Source: CAZWSC01 sp964636385 (GTDB taxonomy: Bacteria; Eisenbacteria; RBG-16-71-46; CAIMUX01). Taken from it: DNA of 64,000 bases. Of this stretch, positions 33,535-42,355 are shown one piece after another. The position numbers and the translations under genes were made by a program. Under the pieces are notes generated by a model that saw nothing but the letters and a program-made list of their open reading frames with translations, did not search any database and was not told the origin of the DNA. The stretch spans positions 1 to 64,000 of the forward strand of contig CAZWSC010000046.1 of assembly GCA_964636385.1 (NCBI GenBank), read 5' to 3'. Every line of letters starts with the position of its first letter. Positions within the stretch are counted from its first letter, which is position 1.

Positions 33535-35433
33535 ATGAACGCACGCATTCTCATTCTCCTGCCCGCCCTGATACTCCTCCCCGCCGGCTGCGGGCAGGAC
33601 GAAACAAAGGAGCCGATCCGGCTGATCCCGATGGAGGACTTCTTCCGCAATCCCGAGTACATTGCCCCTCTGCTCTCCCCCGACGGAACGCTGCTCGCCT
33701 TCCTCACACCCTGGAACAACACCCTCAACATCCATGTTCAGGATCTCGAGGGTGGGGAGCCTGCGCGCATCACCGATGCCGAGAGGGACATCCGCTTCTT
33801 CACGTGGGGGGGAAACCGGCGGATCGTCTACGTTCAGGACACGATGGGGGACGAGAACTACCGCCTGTATGCGCTGGATCCGGACGGGCGGAACCCTGTT
33901 CAACTGACGCCGTTCGAGAACACCAGGGTCCAGGTTATTGACGATCTCCGGATGAGCGACAACGAGGTACTCATCACGATGAACCGGCGTGATCCCAGGG
34001 TCTTCGATGCCTTCCGCCTCAACATATGCACGGGCGGGCTCACCATGGAGGCGGAAAATCCCGGGGACATTACCGGGTGGATGACAGATAACGACGGATT
34101 CATCAGGCTGGCCACATCGGCGCACGGCACAACCCGGATGCTCATGTACAGGCAGGACCGCGACGCACCCTTCCGGACAGCGGCCTCGGCCAACTACACC
34201 GACAGGCTGGTCCCGCTCGCCTTCACGCCGAACAACAGGCATCTCTATGTCTCATCCAACATCGACAGGGACAAGCGCGCCATCTTCAGGTTCGACCCGG
34301 ATACGGGACGGTCGCCGGACCTGCTCTTCGAGCATCCGGATGTCGATGTCACCGAGATCCTGACCTCGGCCGTGAAGCGCGACATCGTGGGCGTGCTGTA
34401 TGCCACTGACCGCAGGCGCGTTCACTTCCTGGATCCCGGGATGATGGCCCTGAACGACTCCCTGTGCACACTCCTCCCCGAGTACGACCTCACGTACACC
34501 AGCTGGAGCCTGGACGAGATGCGCCTCATCGTACTTGCACAGAACGACCGCCAGAGGGGCAGGTACTTCTTCTATGACCGTCCAGCCGCAGAACTCCGCC
34601 CCCTGTTCGACATCTATCCCTGGCTCTCCGAGGATGAGATGGCCCGGATGACGCCGATCCAGTACACGGCACGGGACGGGCTTATGATCAACGGCTATCT
34701 CACGCTCCCCCCCGGCGAGCGGCCTGTAAGGCTTCCCGTCGTCGTCCTTCCCCACGGCGGGCCATGGATACGCGACCACTGGGTGATGTACCCCGAGGTG
34801 CAGTTCCTGGCCAACCGGGGCTACGCAGTCCTGCAGATGAACTACCGCGGCTCCGGCGGATACGGCCGCAGTTTCCGGCAGGCCGGCCTGCGGCAGTGGG
34901 GCGGCGCGATCCAGCAGGACATCGCCGACGGCGTCCAGTGGCTCATCCGGATGGGGATTGCGGACGCGAAGAGGATCGCAATCTACGGATCCTCATTCGG
35001 AGGGTACTGCGCGCTCATGAACGCCGCCATCTTCCCGGATCTGTACAGGTGCGCCGCGAGCTATGTCGGCATCACTGATCTGTACAACTGGATTTCCAGC
35101 ATCCCATCCTACTGGGAGCTTGATCGAAGGATCTTCCACGACGCCATGGGGGATCCCGCGACCGAGAGGGATTTCATAGAGTCAGCCTCTCCGATCCGGC
35201 TCGCCGATCGATACAGGGTCCCCCTGTTCGTGGCCCACGGCGCCAACGACCCCAGGATCTCCCGCGAGGGTACGGACAACTTCGTCGCCGCGCTCAGGGA
35301 AAGGGGGCTGGAAGTCGAGTACATGCTCCGGGAGGACGAGGGGCATGGGTTCGTCAGGGAGGAAAACCGGTTCGATCTGTACAGGCGCCTGGAGCGTTTC
35401 CTGGCCAGGCACATCGGCGGAAGGGCGGAGTAG
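33535..35433 (+). CDS. S9 family peptidase lipoprotein
   Basis: The 632-residue product starts with a lipoprotein signal (LILLPALILLPAGC), so it is exported and lipid-anchored. A beta-propeller region (APLLSPDGTLLAFLTPW, and similar WD-like strands) precedes a peptidase S9 domain with nucleophile motif YGSSFGGYCAL, acid in VAHGANDPRI and His in DEGHGF. It likely degrades peptides in the periplasm, in contrast to the cytoplasmic S9 enzyme near the window start. ATG 33535 has GGAGAGG 6 bases upstream; the frame extends further up but without a signal peptide. Confidence 0.88.
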   Translation: MNARILILLPALILLPAGCGQDETKEPIRLIPMEDFFRNPEYIAPLLSPDGTLLAFLTPWNNTLNIHVQDLEGGEPARITDAERDIRFFTWGGNRRIVYVQDTMGDENYRLYALDPDGRNPVQLTPFENTRVQVIDDLRMSDNEVLITMNRRDPRVFDAFRLNICTGGLTMEAENPGDITGWMTDNDGFIRLATSAHGTTRMLMYRQDRDAPFRTAASANYTDRLVPLAFTPNNRHLYVSSNIDRDKRAIFRFDPDTGRSPDLLFEHPDVDVTEILTSAVKRDIVGVLYATDRRRVHFLDPGMMALNDSLCTLLPEYDLTYTSWSLDEMRLIVLAQNDRQRGRYFFYDRPAAELRPLFDIYPWLSEDEMARMTPIQYTARDGLMINGYLTLPPGERPVRLPVVVLPHGGPWIRDHWVMYPEVQFLANRGYAVLQMNYRGSGGYGRSFRQAGLRQWGGAIQQDIADGVQWLIRMGIADAKRIAIYGSSFGGYCALMNAAIFPDLYRCAASYVGITDLYNWISSIPSYWELDRRIFHDAMGDPATERDFIESASPIRLADRYRVPLFVAHGANDPRISREGTDNFVAALRERGLEVEYMLREDEGHGFVREENRFDLYRRLERFLARHIGGRAE

Positions 35434-35493
35434 TCTTGTCCCGGGCCGCCGGCAGGCATTGTGAAAGCGTCAGGCTGTTGAGGAGGGCAGGCC

Positions 35494-36297
35494 ATGGGGA
35501 GGATGACCGGACGCATCGGGACCAGGGAGGATCCCCTCCCGGGATTTGCGCCCATCGACCTCGACCACGCTGACTGCGATGGGGACGACCTGGCCTGGCT
35601 GGAAGGGTCCTATTCCGCCAGGGGGTACTCGCGGATCGCGGGAGTGGACGAAGCCGGCCTCGGTCCGATGGCAGGGCCTGTCGTGGCTGCCGCCGTCATG
35701 CTGCCTCCAGGAACGCGGATCGAAGGGGCGGCCGACTCGAAAACCCTCTCCGGCTCGGCCAGGAAGGAACTCGACAGGGAGATACACAGCCTCGCCATAT
35801 CGATCGGCATCGGAATTGCGACAGTCGGGGAGATCGACAAGGTCAACATATACAAGGCCGGCCTGCTGGCGATGCGTCGCGCCGTGGAGGATCTGCGTCC
35901 TCCGCCTGAGCTTGTGCTGACCGACGCCAGGACCATCCCGGATCTGCCGTGGCCGCAGGCGGCGTACATACGGGGCGACGGCCGCGTGCAGTGCATCGCA
36001 TGTGCATCGATCGTGGCGAAGGTTCTGAGGGACGGAATGATGGCTGACTACGACCTGCGATACCCCGACTACGGATTCGGGCGGCACAAGGGGTACTGCA
36101 CTGCGGCGCACCGGAAGGCCCTCAGCCGGCTCGGACCCTCACCCATACACCGGATGAGCTTCCGGCCCGTGGCCGAACAGGCGGCATACCTCAAAGGTCT
36201 TGATCCCGGCACGCACACACAAGGTCGAGGAAGAGACGTGCCTGATCCGGATCATCGACCGCAGCTTCATCGGCCATGGGAGCATCCGGGAACCTGA
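35494..36297 (+). CDS. rnhB: Ribonuclease HII
   Basis: This 267-residue enzyme removes ribonucleotides and RNA primers from RNA-DNA hybrids. Motifs are IAGVDEAGLGPMAGPV (first Asp and Glu of the DEDD site), ADSKTLS, LVLTDARTI (third acid) and SIVAKVLRDG (fourth). A 40-residue N-terminal extension precedes the core. GGAGGG just upstream of the ATG supports the start. The last 35 or so residues lie beyond the conserved fold and overlap the converging DUF523 gene by 107 bases, so the tail is probably an extension created by loss of an earlier stop. Confidence 0.9.
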   Translation: MGRMTGRIGTREDPLPGFAPIDLDHADCDGDDLAWLEGSYSARGYSRIAGVDEAGLGPMAGPVVAAAVMLPPGTRIEGAADSKTLSGSARKELDREIHSLAISIGIGIATVGEIDKVNIYKAGLLAMRRAVEDLRPPPELVLTDARTIPDLPWPQAAYIRGDGRVQCIACASIVAKVLRDGMMADYDLRYPDYGFGRHKGYCTAAHRKALSRLGPSPIHRMSFRPVAEQAAYLKGLDPGTHTQGRGRDVPDPDHRPQLHRPWEHPGT

Positions 36298-36736
36298 GCC
36301 GGGCCTCCTGCGCGAAGAGTCCGCTGCCGTGCTGCTCCGGCCCATCGGCGGCACGCGTCACTCCGTCGGGTCCCATGGCAAACACCGGGACTCCGGCCGG
36401 CCCGCAACTAGGCGATCGGCTCTTCAGGAGGAAGCCGTGGACCTCGCCGGCCATGCGATCCAGGGCTTCGCCCACCCACATCAGCATTCCGTCCGTGTGG
36501 TCGACGCGGGTCCCGATGGTGCGCATGCGGGGCGAGTCCGGGTCATCCTCCAGCTGCATCGTCTCGCGCGGGACTCCCAGGCCAAGCCCGACCTCGGGAC
36601 AGACGGGAACCCACTCCACCTCCGGCCCCAGGATCGCGATGGCCGTATCACACCGCCGGGCGTTGCCGTCGTAGCGGACAGGCTCACCCAGCAGGCAGGC
36701 GCTGACGACGACCCTTGGTTTTCCTCTGTCGCCCAT
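36191..36736 (-). CDS. DUF523 family protein
   Basis: A 181-residue protein of the DUF523 family, with VVVSACLLGEPVRYDG at the N-terminus, VCPEVGLGLGVPRETM and LKSRSPSCGP. These conserved cysteines suggest a metal site or FeS cluster; the family's function is not settled. I start at MGDRGKPRVV because the conserved block begins immediately after. No strong ribosome-binding site is visible. It overlaps the rnhB tail at its 3' end and faces the arginase-family gene across only 26 bases. Confidence 0.8.
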   Translation of the reverse strand: MGDRGKPRVVVSACLLGEPVRYDGNARRCDTAIAILGPEVEWVPVCPEVGLGLGVPRETMQLEDDPDSPRMRTIGTRVDHTDGMLMWVGEALDRMAGEVHGFLLKSRSPSCGPAGVPVFAMGPDGVTRAADGPEQHGSGLFAQEARLRFPDAPMADEAAVDDPDQARLFLDLVCACRDQDL

Positions 36737-36762
36737 GGTCGGAGGATGGCATTCTCTGACCC

Positions 36763-37845
36763 ATGGTGTCCATAGACGACAGAGATGCCCCGCAGAGGGA
36801 GCCATTCGATCCCGATGCGGCGGCCACGGGGGACGGGATCTACGGCCTGCCCTTCACGCCTGAGGAGTCGGCGGTGATCCTCATCCCAGTCCCATGGGAA
36901 GCGACCGTGTCGTATCGCGCGGGGACGGCGGGCGGGCCCGGCGCCATCCTGGAGGCGAGCCGCCAGGTCGACCTGTACGACCGCGAGTTCGGCAGGCCTT
37001 ATGAAGGCGGGATCGCTATGCTTCCGATCCCCGGCGAAGTCGTGGACTGGAACATCAGGGCCAGGAAGGCGGCGGGACCGGTCATCGAGTACGGCGGGAT
37101 CGACCCGGCCCGGGAAGACGTCGACTCTGATCTGCGGGCGAACCTTGCCGAGGTGAATCGCATAGGCGAACTGGTGAACTCGTGGGTGTACACCCAGGCC
37201 TGGCGGTGGCTCGACCGGGGCAGGCTGGTGGGTGTCGTGGGAGGCGATCACTCCTCCCCCTTCGGCCTGATCCGCGCGCTGGCCGAGCGCAGGCCGGGCC
37301 TGGGGATCCTGCATGTCGACGCGCACGCGGACATGCGCAAGGCATACGAGGGGTTCGTGTGGTCGCATGCCTCGATCTTCCGGAATGTACTCGGAAAGAT
37401 CCCCGGCATCTCACGGGTTGTGCAGGTCGGGATCCGCGACTACTCCGAGGGCGAGCACTCCTCGATCACGTCGCGGGCAGGCGAGGTGCGCGCATTCTTC
37501 GATGCGGATCTCCGTGCCAGGATGGCGGAGGGGGAGACCTGGGGCAACATCGTCCGGGAGATCGCCGGCGAGCTTCCCAGGGAGGTGTACATCTCCTTCG
37601 ACATCGACGGACTGGACCCGTCACTCTGTCCGAACACCGGGACGCCGGTTCCGGGGGGACTCGGCTTCAGCGAGGCCTGCCTCCTTCTGAAGGCCGTTGC
37701 CGATTCGGGCCGCACCATCGCCGGGTTTGACCTGTGCGAGGTCGCCCCCGATCCCGAAGGCCGCAGTGAATGGGACGGCAATGTTGGAGCAAGGATCCTG
37801 TACAAGATGATCGGCCTCGCCCGGGCGAGTTCCGCCTCCGGGTAG
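36763..37845 (+). CDS. Ureohydrolase (agmatinase/arginase family)
   Basis: A 360-residue enzyme with the three manganese-binding signatures of the family: GVVGGDHSSPF, ILHVDAHADMR and SFDIDGLDP. Family members hydrolyse agmatine, arginine, guanidinobutyrate or formiminoglutamate, releasing urea or formamide. It is longer than typical agmatinase (about 300), with an N-terminal segment of 40 residues and an insertion around residues 85-130. The ATG at 36763 is used although the nearest GGAGG is 17 bases away. The exact substrate is not assignable by eye. Confidence 0.85.
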   Translation: MVSIDDRDAPQREPFDPDAAATGDGIYGLPFTPEESAVILIPVPWEATVSYRAGTAGGPGAILEASRQVDLYDREFGRPYEGGIAMLPIPGEVVDWNIRARKAAGPVIEYGGIDPAREDVDSDLRANLAEVNRIGELVNSWVYTQAWRWLDRGRLVGVVGGDHSSPFGLIRALAERRPGLGILHVDAHADMRKAYEGFVWSHASIFRNVLGKIPGISRVVQVGIRDYSEGEHSSITSRAGEVRAFFDADLRARMAEGETWGNIVREIAGELPREVYISFDIDGLDPSLCPNTGTPVPGGLGFSEACLLLKAVADSGRTIAGFDLCEVAPDPEGRSEWDGNVGARILYKMIGLARASSASG

Positions 37846-37886
37846 GGCCGGCAAGGCGCCGGGCGGCGCAGAACTGGAGCCCTGCT

Positions 37887-39260
37887 GTGGTCACCCGATT
37901 CGACGAAGAAACGCGCACCGCCATCACCCACCTCCTCCTGCCCGACCTGCGTGCCGCCCTTGAAACCAACCCGGAGTCCGCGGTCGCCCTGTTCGACGAG
38001 CTGCACGGCGCGGATGCGGCCGATCTGCTCGCCCGGATGGAGATCGAGGAAGTACACCGGCTGATGATGCACTTCCCGGCCCCGGAAGCCGCGCGGATCC
38101 TGGAGTTCGTGGATCCCTCCACGGCAGTCCGCTATCTCGAGGAGACGCCGGGAGAGCGCACCGCGGACATCCTCGAGGAGATGGACCCGGACGAGGCGGC
38201 CGACCTGATCTCGCACCTGGAGGAGAAGGAGCAGGCCGAGATCCTCGGGCAGATGGAGCGCGAGGAGCGCGAGGACGCCGAGGAGCTCCTGCGGCACGGG
38301 GAGGACACCGCCGGCCGTCTCATGACCCAGCAGTACGTGACCGTGAGGCTGGATGACACGGCGGCAGCGGCACTCGAACAGGCCCGGGTTGCGGCGCGGG
38401 AGGAGTGGAGCGTGGGCGCCGTCTTCGTCGTGGACGAAGACGAGGTTCTCAAAGGAAAGCTGACTCTGAGGAGTATCCTTGCCGCCCATCCGGATACTCC
38501 GGTTCGCGAGGTCATGGAGGACCTCCCCCCGGCCGTTCATGTCGATGTTGACCAGGAGCAGGCGGCCTCAATCATGAGCAAGTACGACCTGATCACGCTG
38601 CCCGTCCTGGATGACCACGACCGCCTGGTCGGCATCGTTACGGTCGACGACGTTGTGGATGTGCTCATCGAGGAGGGGACCGAGGATGTCCAGATGCTCG
38701 GCGCCATGGAACCGCTGGAGCATCCATACTTCGAGACGAGCTTCTGGAGCCTTACCCGCAAGCGGGGCCTGTGGCTGAGCCTTCTGTTCCTGGCGCAGAC
38801 CCTTACCGGAAACATCCTGCATCACAACTCGAAGATCCTGGCTGACTGGATTTGGCTGGCCATCTTCCTGCCGCTGATCATCTCGAGCGGCGGGAACTCC
38901 GGATCACAGTCGGCCACCCTGATCACCCGCGCCCTGGCCGTCGGCGAAGTGCACATCCGCGACTTCCTGCGCGTCCTCTACCGCGAGGTGGGAACGGGAT
39001 TCGCACTGGGCGTGTTCCTTGGTGGTCTCGGCATCATCCGCGCACTGCTTTGGAAGACCGGCATCGATGTGGCGCTGATCGTGATGCTGGCAACTCTGGC
39101 GGTTGTAACCATGGGGACTCTGATCGGATCGATGCTGCCGCTGATCTTCAAGAAGATCGGGCTGGATCCCGCGATAACATCCTCGCCGTTCGTCGCGTCA
39201 CTTGTCGACATCAGCGGGATTACGATCTACCTCCTGATCGCGCGGGCTGTGCTGATGTGA
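37887..39260 (+). CDS. mgtE: MgtE-type magnesium transporter
   Basis: The product has about 457 residues: an N-terminal superhelical MgtE_N domain (LFDELHGADAADLLARM, LEEMDPDEAADLISHL), a CBS-domain pair (PVREVMEDLPPAVHVD, TLPVLDDHDRLVGIVTVDDV), and a C-terminal five-helix membrane domain with the pore motif SSGGNSGSQSATL. It is a Mg2+ channel gated by cytoplasmic Mg2+ in characterised members. The GTG at 37887 has GGAG 7 bases upstream. Its 3' end overlaps the converging membrane-protein gene by 63 bases. Confidence 0.92.
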   Translation: MVTRFDEETRTAITHLLLPDLRAALETNPESAVALFDELHGADAADLLARMEIEEVHRLMMHFPAPEAARILEFVDPSTAVRYLEETPGERTADILEEMDPDEAADLISHLEEKEQAEILGQMEREEREDAEELLRHGEDTAGRLMTQQYVTVRLDDTAAAALEQARVAAREEWSVGAVFVVDEDEVLKGKLTLRSILAAHPDTPVREVMEDLPPAVHVDVDQEQAASIMSKYDLITLPVLDDHDRLVGIVTVDDVVDVLIEEGTEDVQMLGAMEPLEHPYFETSFWSLTRKRGLWLSLLFLAQTLTGNILHHNSKILADWIWLAIFLPLIISSGGNSGSQSATLITRALAVGEVHIRDFLRVLYREVGTGFALGVFLGGLGIIRALLWKTGIDVALIVMLATLAVVTMGTLIGSMLPLIFKKIGLDPAITSSPFVASLVDISGITIYLLIARAVLM

Positions 39261-40586
39261 TGCCGCCATGTAGAACACCATCAGGGCGAAGAACTTGAAG
39301 AACCCGCGCTTCACAGTGAACTCCACAACCGCCGATGGGAAGAGCCCGAGGATGACCAGAAACCCGATGTACAGCGCGGCCATCCACAGCAGGATCACTA
39401 CAGGTCGAATCGCGCGCGTTACGACGGCACTAACAACAAGCCAGACTGCGAAGATCGGGATGATGTACCCGTAGAAGATGGTGCCGAAGATCAGCTTCTC
39501 GTTGATCTCCCTGACGTTGGCCAGGATCTTTGCCGCATCGAACAGTTCGAAGTGCAACTGCTCTCCCACAGAAGGCGCCCCGGGCAGGAAGGTCCTGGTG
39601 TAGAGGACATTCCACACGAAGAAGAAGACGAACGACACCAGGAACATCCCGCCCATGCACTTCAGGACCTTCCGCAGCGGAAACGGATCTGTCCGCCTGA
39701 CTGTCATGTAAAGGCCGGTGAGCGCGATCCCCAGCCCCGCGTGCACTATCGTGTCTATCCTCGTGAAGCACGCAAGCCCCATCAGGAGCGATGCGAGGAC
39801 AAGGTGCCGCGCCTGTCTGGTCTCCAGGTAGTCATGCAGCAGAAGGACTGCACATCCGAAGAAGACGGCATTGCTGTAGTCGGTCAGCACCGAGGTTGTG
39901 TAGAAGTACATCTCCGGGATCATCACAAACAGCACGGTCAGAAACCCCGCGATGACCCCGTGCGTCTCCATCCGCATCCTTGAGTAGACGACCCCCACGA
40001 AGGCGAGCGCCATGACAGGAAGCCAGACCTGGCCGAACGGATTTCCCGCGATCCTGTACTGTATCTGCATCAGCATCACGAAAGGGGCGTAAAAAGGCTG
40101 GTTGCTGAGATTGCCCTCCAGGTCGTGGAACAGGGATGATGCGATCCTCCCCTCCTGCACCGCATACTTCGCCACGAGGTCGGGGCCCGCGATCGCGTCA
40201 AACGCGGAGACGGGGACGTAGCAGGCCAGCCAGGCTGCGGGCGCCATGAGGAAGAGAACTGCTGCCAGGGTTACGACTCCGCACGGCGTCACATCCCTGA
40301 ACGGGCGGGAGAAGAACTGCCTGCCGGCCCCGATGGTGGCCGTGATGGGATACGTCGCGGCCAGGGCGAGCAGTGCATTGACGCCGTAGACAGAGTATGC
40401 GTTCAGCGGAATGCGCACCAGTTCCGCCAGAAACACGCCTGTGCTCGAGACGCCCATCCCGAGAATCATCGAAAGGCCTGCCGTCAGCATCCGCGGGCGG
40501 CCCTCAACAGCCCCCGCGCGCAGAAGGCAGCCGAAGCCGATCGTGAACTGAAGCAGCAGCAGGGCGATCGTTCCGGGAAAGGCCAT
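39198..40586 (-). CDS. Polytopic membrane protein, GT-C glycosyltransferase-like
   Basis: A 462-residue protein with about ten to twelve hydrophobic segments and a periplasmic-type loop after the third helix (VPVSAFDAIAGPDLVAKY), the overall plan of GT-C glycosyltransferases and related undecaprenyl-sugar utilising enzymes. No single catalytic motif is decisive. The downstream partner gene encodes a membrane-anchored unknown protein 2 bases away, and a GT2 glycosyltransferase lies nearby on the other strand, which fits a role in surface polysaccharide or lipid-linked sugar transfer. The last 21 codons overlap the end of mgtE. Confidence 0.65.
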   Translation of the reverse strand: MAFPGTIALLLLQFTIGFGCLLRAGAVEGRPRMLTAGLSMILGMGVSSTGVFLAELVRIPLNAYSVYGVNALLALAATYPITATIGAGRQFFSRPFRDVTPCGVVTLAAVLFLMAPAAWLACYVPVSAFDAIAGPDLVAKYAVQEGRIASSLFHDLEGNLSNQPFYAPFVMLMQIQYRIAGNPFGQVWLPVMALAFVGVVYSRMRMETHGVIAGFLTVLFVMIPEMYFYTTSVLTDYSNAVFFGCAVLLLHDYLETRQARHLVLASLLMGLACFTRIDTIVHAGLGIALTGLYMTVRRTDPFPLRKVLKCMGGMFLVSFVFFFVWNVLYTRTFLPGAPSVGEQLHFELFDAAKILANVREINEKLIFGTIFYGYIIPIFAVWLVVSAVVTRAIRPVVILLWMAALYIGFLVILGLFPSAVVEFTVKRGFFKFFALMVFYMAASHQHSPRDQEVDRNPADVDK

Positions 40587-40588
40587 GG

Positions 40589-41314
40589 CTACTCCGCCGC
40601 AAACTCCGCGATGACTTCGCGAAGCTGTTCCGTGGAGAGGATTCGCACGATGCGCATGCTACCGTCGGGCAGGACGCGCAGGGAATGCGTCACGGCAGCC
40701 CGGGCGGGATCGCCCGAGGGGAACTCCACGACACCTTCCGCTGCGACGAGCTCATCCGGGGAGGCGACCGCGATCATCCGCGACGGCCTCTGTCCACCTG
40801 CGCCGACAGGACTTCCGGCGGCCGCGCCTGCAACACGGCCGCCTGTCGTATCCGCGGAGGGGTCTGCCAGGTAGACGGTTCTGATTGGGCCTGCGAAGTA
40901 GTACTGCACGCGGGGAACCCTGGCCCACAGGCCCGCACCCGCCTGGAGAGTGCGCTCCAGGTAATCCGCAGGGGGCGCCAGGAAGACCGCCTCATCCGGA
41001 AGGTGCTCGCCCAGCTGCTGCGGGATGTAGTAGTTGTAGGCGTGTCTGTGGAACATCCGCTCGTCGAGCGATAGATTCCTGAGCTGCCCGGGAATGTCGC
41101 TGTAGTACCCGAGGATGTTCTCCGTGAACCAGCCCGGCACCCGCGCATCACGCCGGAAGGCGCCGCTGAACCGGGGCGTCAGGATATAGCCTGTGACGAG
41201 CACGAGGAGAAGGAGTGCCGACAGCAGGCCCCTGCGGTGGAAGAATCCCCGGGGCGGCGCCTCCCGCTCCCGGTAGCCGGCTGAGGCGGCGTTGTCGATT
41301 CCCTCGTCCTTCAC
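40589..41314 (-). CDS. Membrane-anchored hypothetical protein
   Basis: A protein of about 241 residues with one N-terminal transmembrane helix (GLLSALLLLVLVTGYIL) after a short basic cytoplasmic tail; the rest should lie outside the inner membrane. I do not recognise a family. It is encoded directly upstream of, and 2 bases from, the polytopic GT-C-like protein, so the two probably act together. I prefer the GTG at 41314, which has AGGA 5 bases upstream, over a longer frame starting at 41392 whose first residues look non-coding. Confidence 0.6.
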   Translation of the reverse strand: MKDEGIDNAASAGYREREAPPRGFFHRRGLLSALLLLVLVTGYILTPRFSGAFRRDARVPGWFTENILGYYSDIPGQLRNLSLDERMFHRHAYNYYIPQQLGEHLPDEAVFLAPPADYLERTLQAGAGLWARVPRVQYYFAGPIRTVYLADPSADTTGGRVAGAAAGSPVGAGGQRPSRMIAVASPDELVAAEGVVEFPSGDPARAAVTHSLRVLPDGSMRIVRILSTEQLREVIAEFAAE

Positions 41315-41565
41315 TGGTATCCTGTCGTGGCGTCCGGGAGACGGATTGCAGCCGCAGTTCGCGGCGCTCCGCCCCGGCTGATCCATCATCAAGGCGATTG
41401 CCTGTGATCCCGACGATCGGCTGGTCCGGGCAATCGGATGTCAGCTTAGCCGAGGTCTGCGGGCAGGCGCCATAGCCTTGGCGTCTCAAGGGCGATGCGG
41501 CAGCGCGGACGCAGCCCGGCGGAGGGGCGGCGGTCCATGAGTGCAGGCGACCGCGGAGGGGTTCC

Positions 41566-42270
41566 TTGAAGCTCAGCATCCTTATCCCGGCCTACAACGA
41601 GGAACCGACCCTCGCCGCCATTCTGGACAGGGTCCTGGAAGCCGACCTCGGCGCGGAGAAGGAGGTGATCGTCGTCGACGACGCCTCGACCGACTCCACT
41701 CCCGAGATACTGGGCAGATACGCCGGTCGCATCAACGCCGTCAGGCACGAACGAAACCGAGGCAAGGGTGCCGCCATGCGCACAGCTTTGGCCCTTGCCA
41801 GCGGTGACTACGTGGTGCCGCAGGATGCTGATCTCGAATACGAACCGGCGGATCTGAAGTCTCTCCTCACAGCCGCGACGGAGCACGGGGTGCGGGTTGT
41901 CTACGGCTCGCGGCGGCTTCACAAGGCCAACAGGCGTTACTCGGCCCTGTCGTTCTACATGGGCGGGATACTCGTGACGTGGATCGCCAACATCCTCTAT
42001 GGCCTCCGCCTGACCGACGAGCCGACCTGCTACAAGCTGGTCGAACGCGGGCTGATCGGCAGGATGGAGCTCGAGTGCGAGCGGTTCGAGTTCTGCGCCG
42101 AGGTGACCGCCAAGGCGGCAAGACTGAAGGAGAGGATCATCGAGGTCCCGATCCTCTACCGGCCGCGCCGCCTTGACGAGGGGAAGAAGATCCGCGCCAG
42201 GGACGGCTGGGAGAATATCGTGACACTGGTGAAGTACCTGCGCTGGAGCCCTGGTCAGGGCGATTCGTGA
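41566..42270 (+). CDS. GT2 family glycosyltransferase (dolichol-phosphate mannosyltransferase-like)
   Basis: A 234-residue GT-A fold enzyme with LSILIPAYNEEPTLAAIL, EVIVVDDASTDST, and the metal-binding acid segment VPQDADLEYEP. It resembles polyprenyl-phosphate mannosyl- or glucosyltransferases, which charge a lipid carrier with one sugar. No C-terminal membrane helices are present, so it is likely membrane-peripheral. The start is a TTG with a strong GGAGGG 5 bases upstream. The GT-C-like membrane protein on the other strand could use its product. Confidence 0.85.
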   Translation: MKLSILIPAYNEEPTLAAILDRVLEADLGAEKEVIVVDDASTDSTPEILGRYAGRINAVRHERNRGKGAAMRTALALASGDYVVPQDADLEYEPADLKSLLTAATEHGVRVVYGSRRLHKANRRYSALSFYMGGILVTWIANILYGLRLTDEPTCYKLVERGLIGRMELECERFEFCAEVTAKAARLKERIIEVPILYRPRRLDEGKKIRARDGWENIVTLVKYLRWSPGQGDS

Positions 42271-42355
42271 ATCCTCCACTGCAACGCCGGGCTCCGTGGT
42301 GCAGGTTGAGCACACCGGCGACCTGCCGGCATGCAGCGGCGTACCGTCCGCCTCC

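Noticed and set aside
42315..42329. CCGGC-GACCT-GCCGG hairpin between the GT2 and regulator genes as a terminator
   Set aside because: The stem is only 5 bp with no T-tract, and such stems are common by chance at this GC content.
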